Assembly (NCBI GenBank): GCA_007136585.1 | Contig: SLGR01000016.1 | Span: 1 to 7,618, forward strand | Source: Candidatus Sumerlaeota bacterium | Lineage (GTDB): Bacteria > CG03 > SLGR01 | DNA: 7,618 bases | Direction of reading: 5' to 3' | Part shown: positions 5,672 to 7,618 of the stretch, in pieces | Layout of the letters: each line of letters opens with the position of its first letter | Numbering within the stretch: position 1 is the stretch's first letter | Made by a program: the position numbers and the translations under genes | Notes under the pieces: model-generated | The model's database searches: none | What the model was told of the DNA's origin: nothing | The model's input: the letters and a program-made list of their open reading frames with translations, nothing else

Positions 5672-7618
<1,947 letters not shown>

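Overview
The window is the conserved chromosome-origin neighbourhood of a bacterium. Genes on the left run on the minus strand in the order rpmH, rnpA, yidD, yidC. Genes on the right run on the plus strand in the order dnaA, dnaN, recF, dciA (DUF721), gyrB. The two sets diverge from a 228-bp spacer in front of dnaA. No phage, transposon, CRISPR or RNA gene is visible, and no stretch over 300 bases lacks a gene.

Organism: YidC has an N-terminal membrane anchor, a proline-rich linker and a large periplasmic domain, which points to a diderm (Gram-negative-type) cell. GyrB carries an insertion after its TOPRIM core, as diderm GyrBs often do. The codon use favours ATA for isoleucine and AGG/CGG for arginine. 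DciA is placed between recF and gyrB, the order familiar from Actinobacteria. Together these suggest a poorly sampled diderm lineage, for example in or near the Omnitrophota or PVC groups. That placement is a guess from gene features, not from a comparison.

Layout: 1-774 is the start of yidC (cut by the window edge), 794-1009 yidD, 1035-1376 rnpA and 1373-1507 rpmH. The spacer 1508-1735 holds back-to-back sigma70-type promoters, a cluster of TCCGG repeats and two DnaA-box-like sites. dnaA is 1736-3115. Region 3116-3279 has two good DnaA boxes and an AT-rich stretch and is the best oriC candidate. dnaN (3280-4386), recF (4387-5397), dciA (5378-5668) and gyrB (5672 to the edge) abut or overlap and look like one operon.

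How it works together: DnaA opens the origin, DciA probably helps load the replicative helicase, DnaN clamps the polymerase, RecF handles gaps at stalled forks and gyrase removes supercoils. On the other side L34, RNase P protein, YidD and YidC serve ribosome assembly, tRNA maturation and membrane-protein insertion.

The most unusual point is rnpA. Its reading frame has no ATG, GTG or TTG that would give a complete protein. The most likely start is a CTG that shares a CTGA overlap with the rpmH stop and has a Shine-Dalgarno sequence 8 bases upstream. The same frame also stays open through all of rpmH, recalling the nested rpmH/rnpA genes of Thermus, and a -1 slippery heptamer in rpmH points into the rnpA frame. 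I see no wholly new multigene system here.
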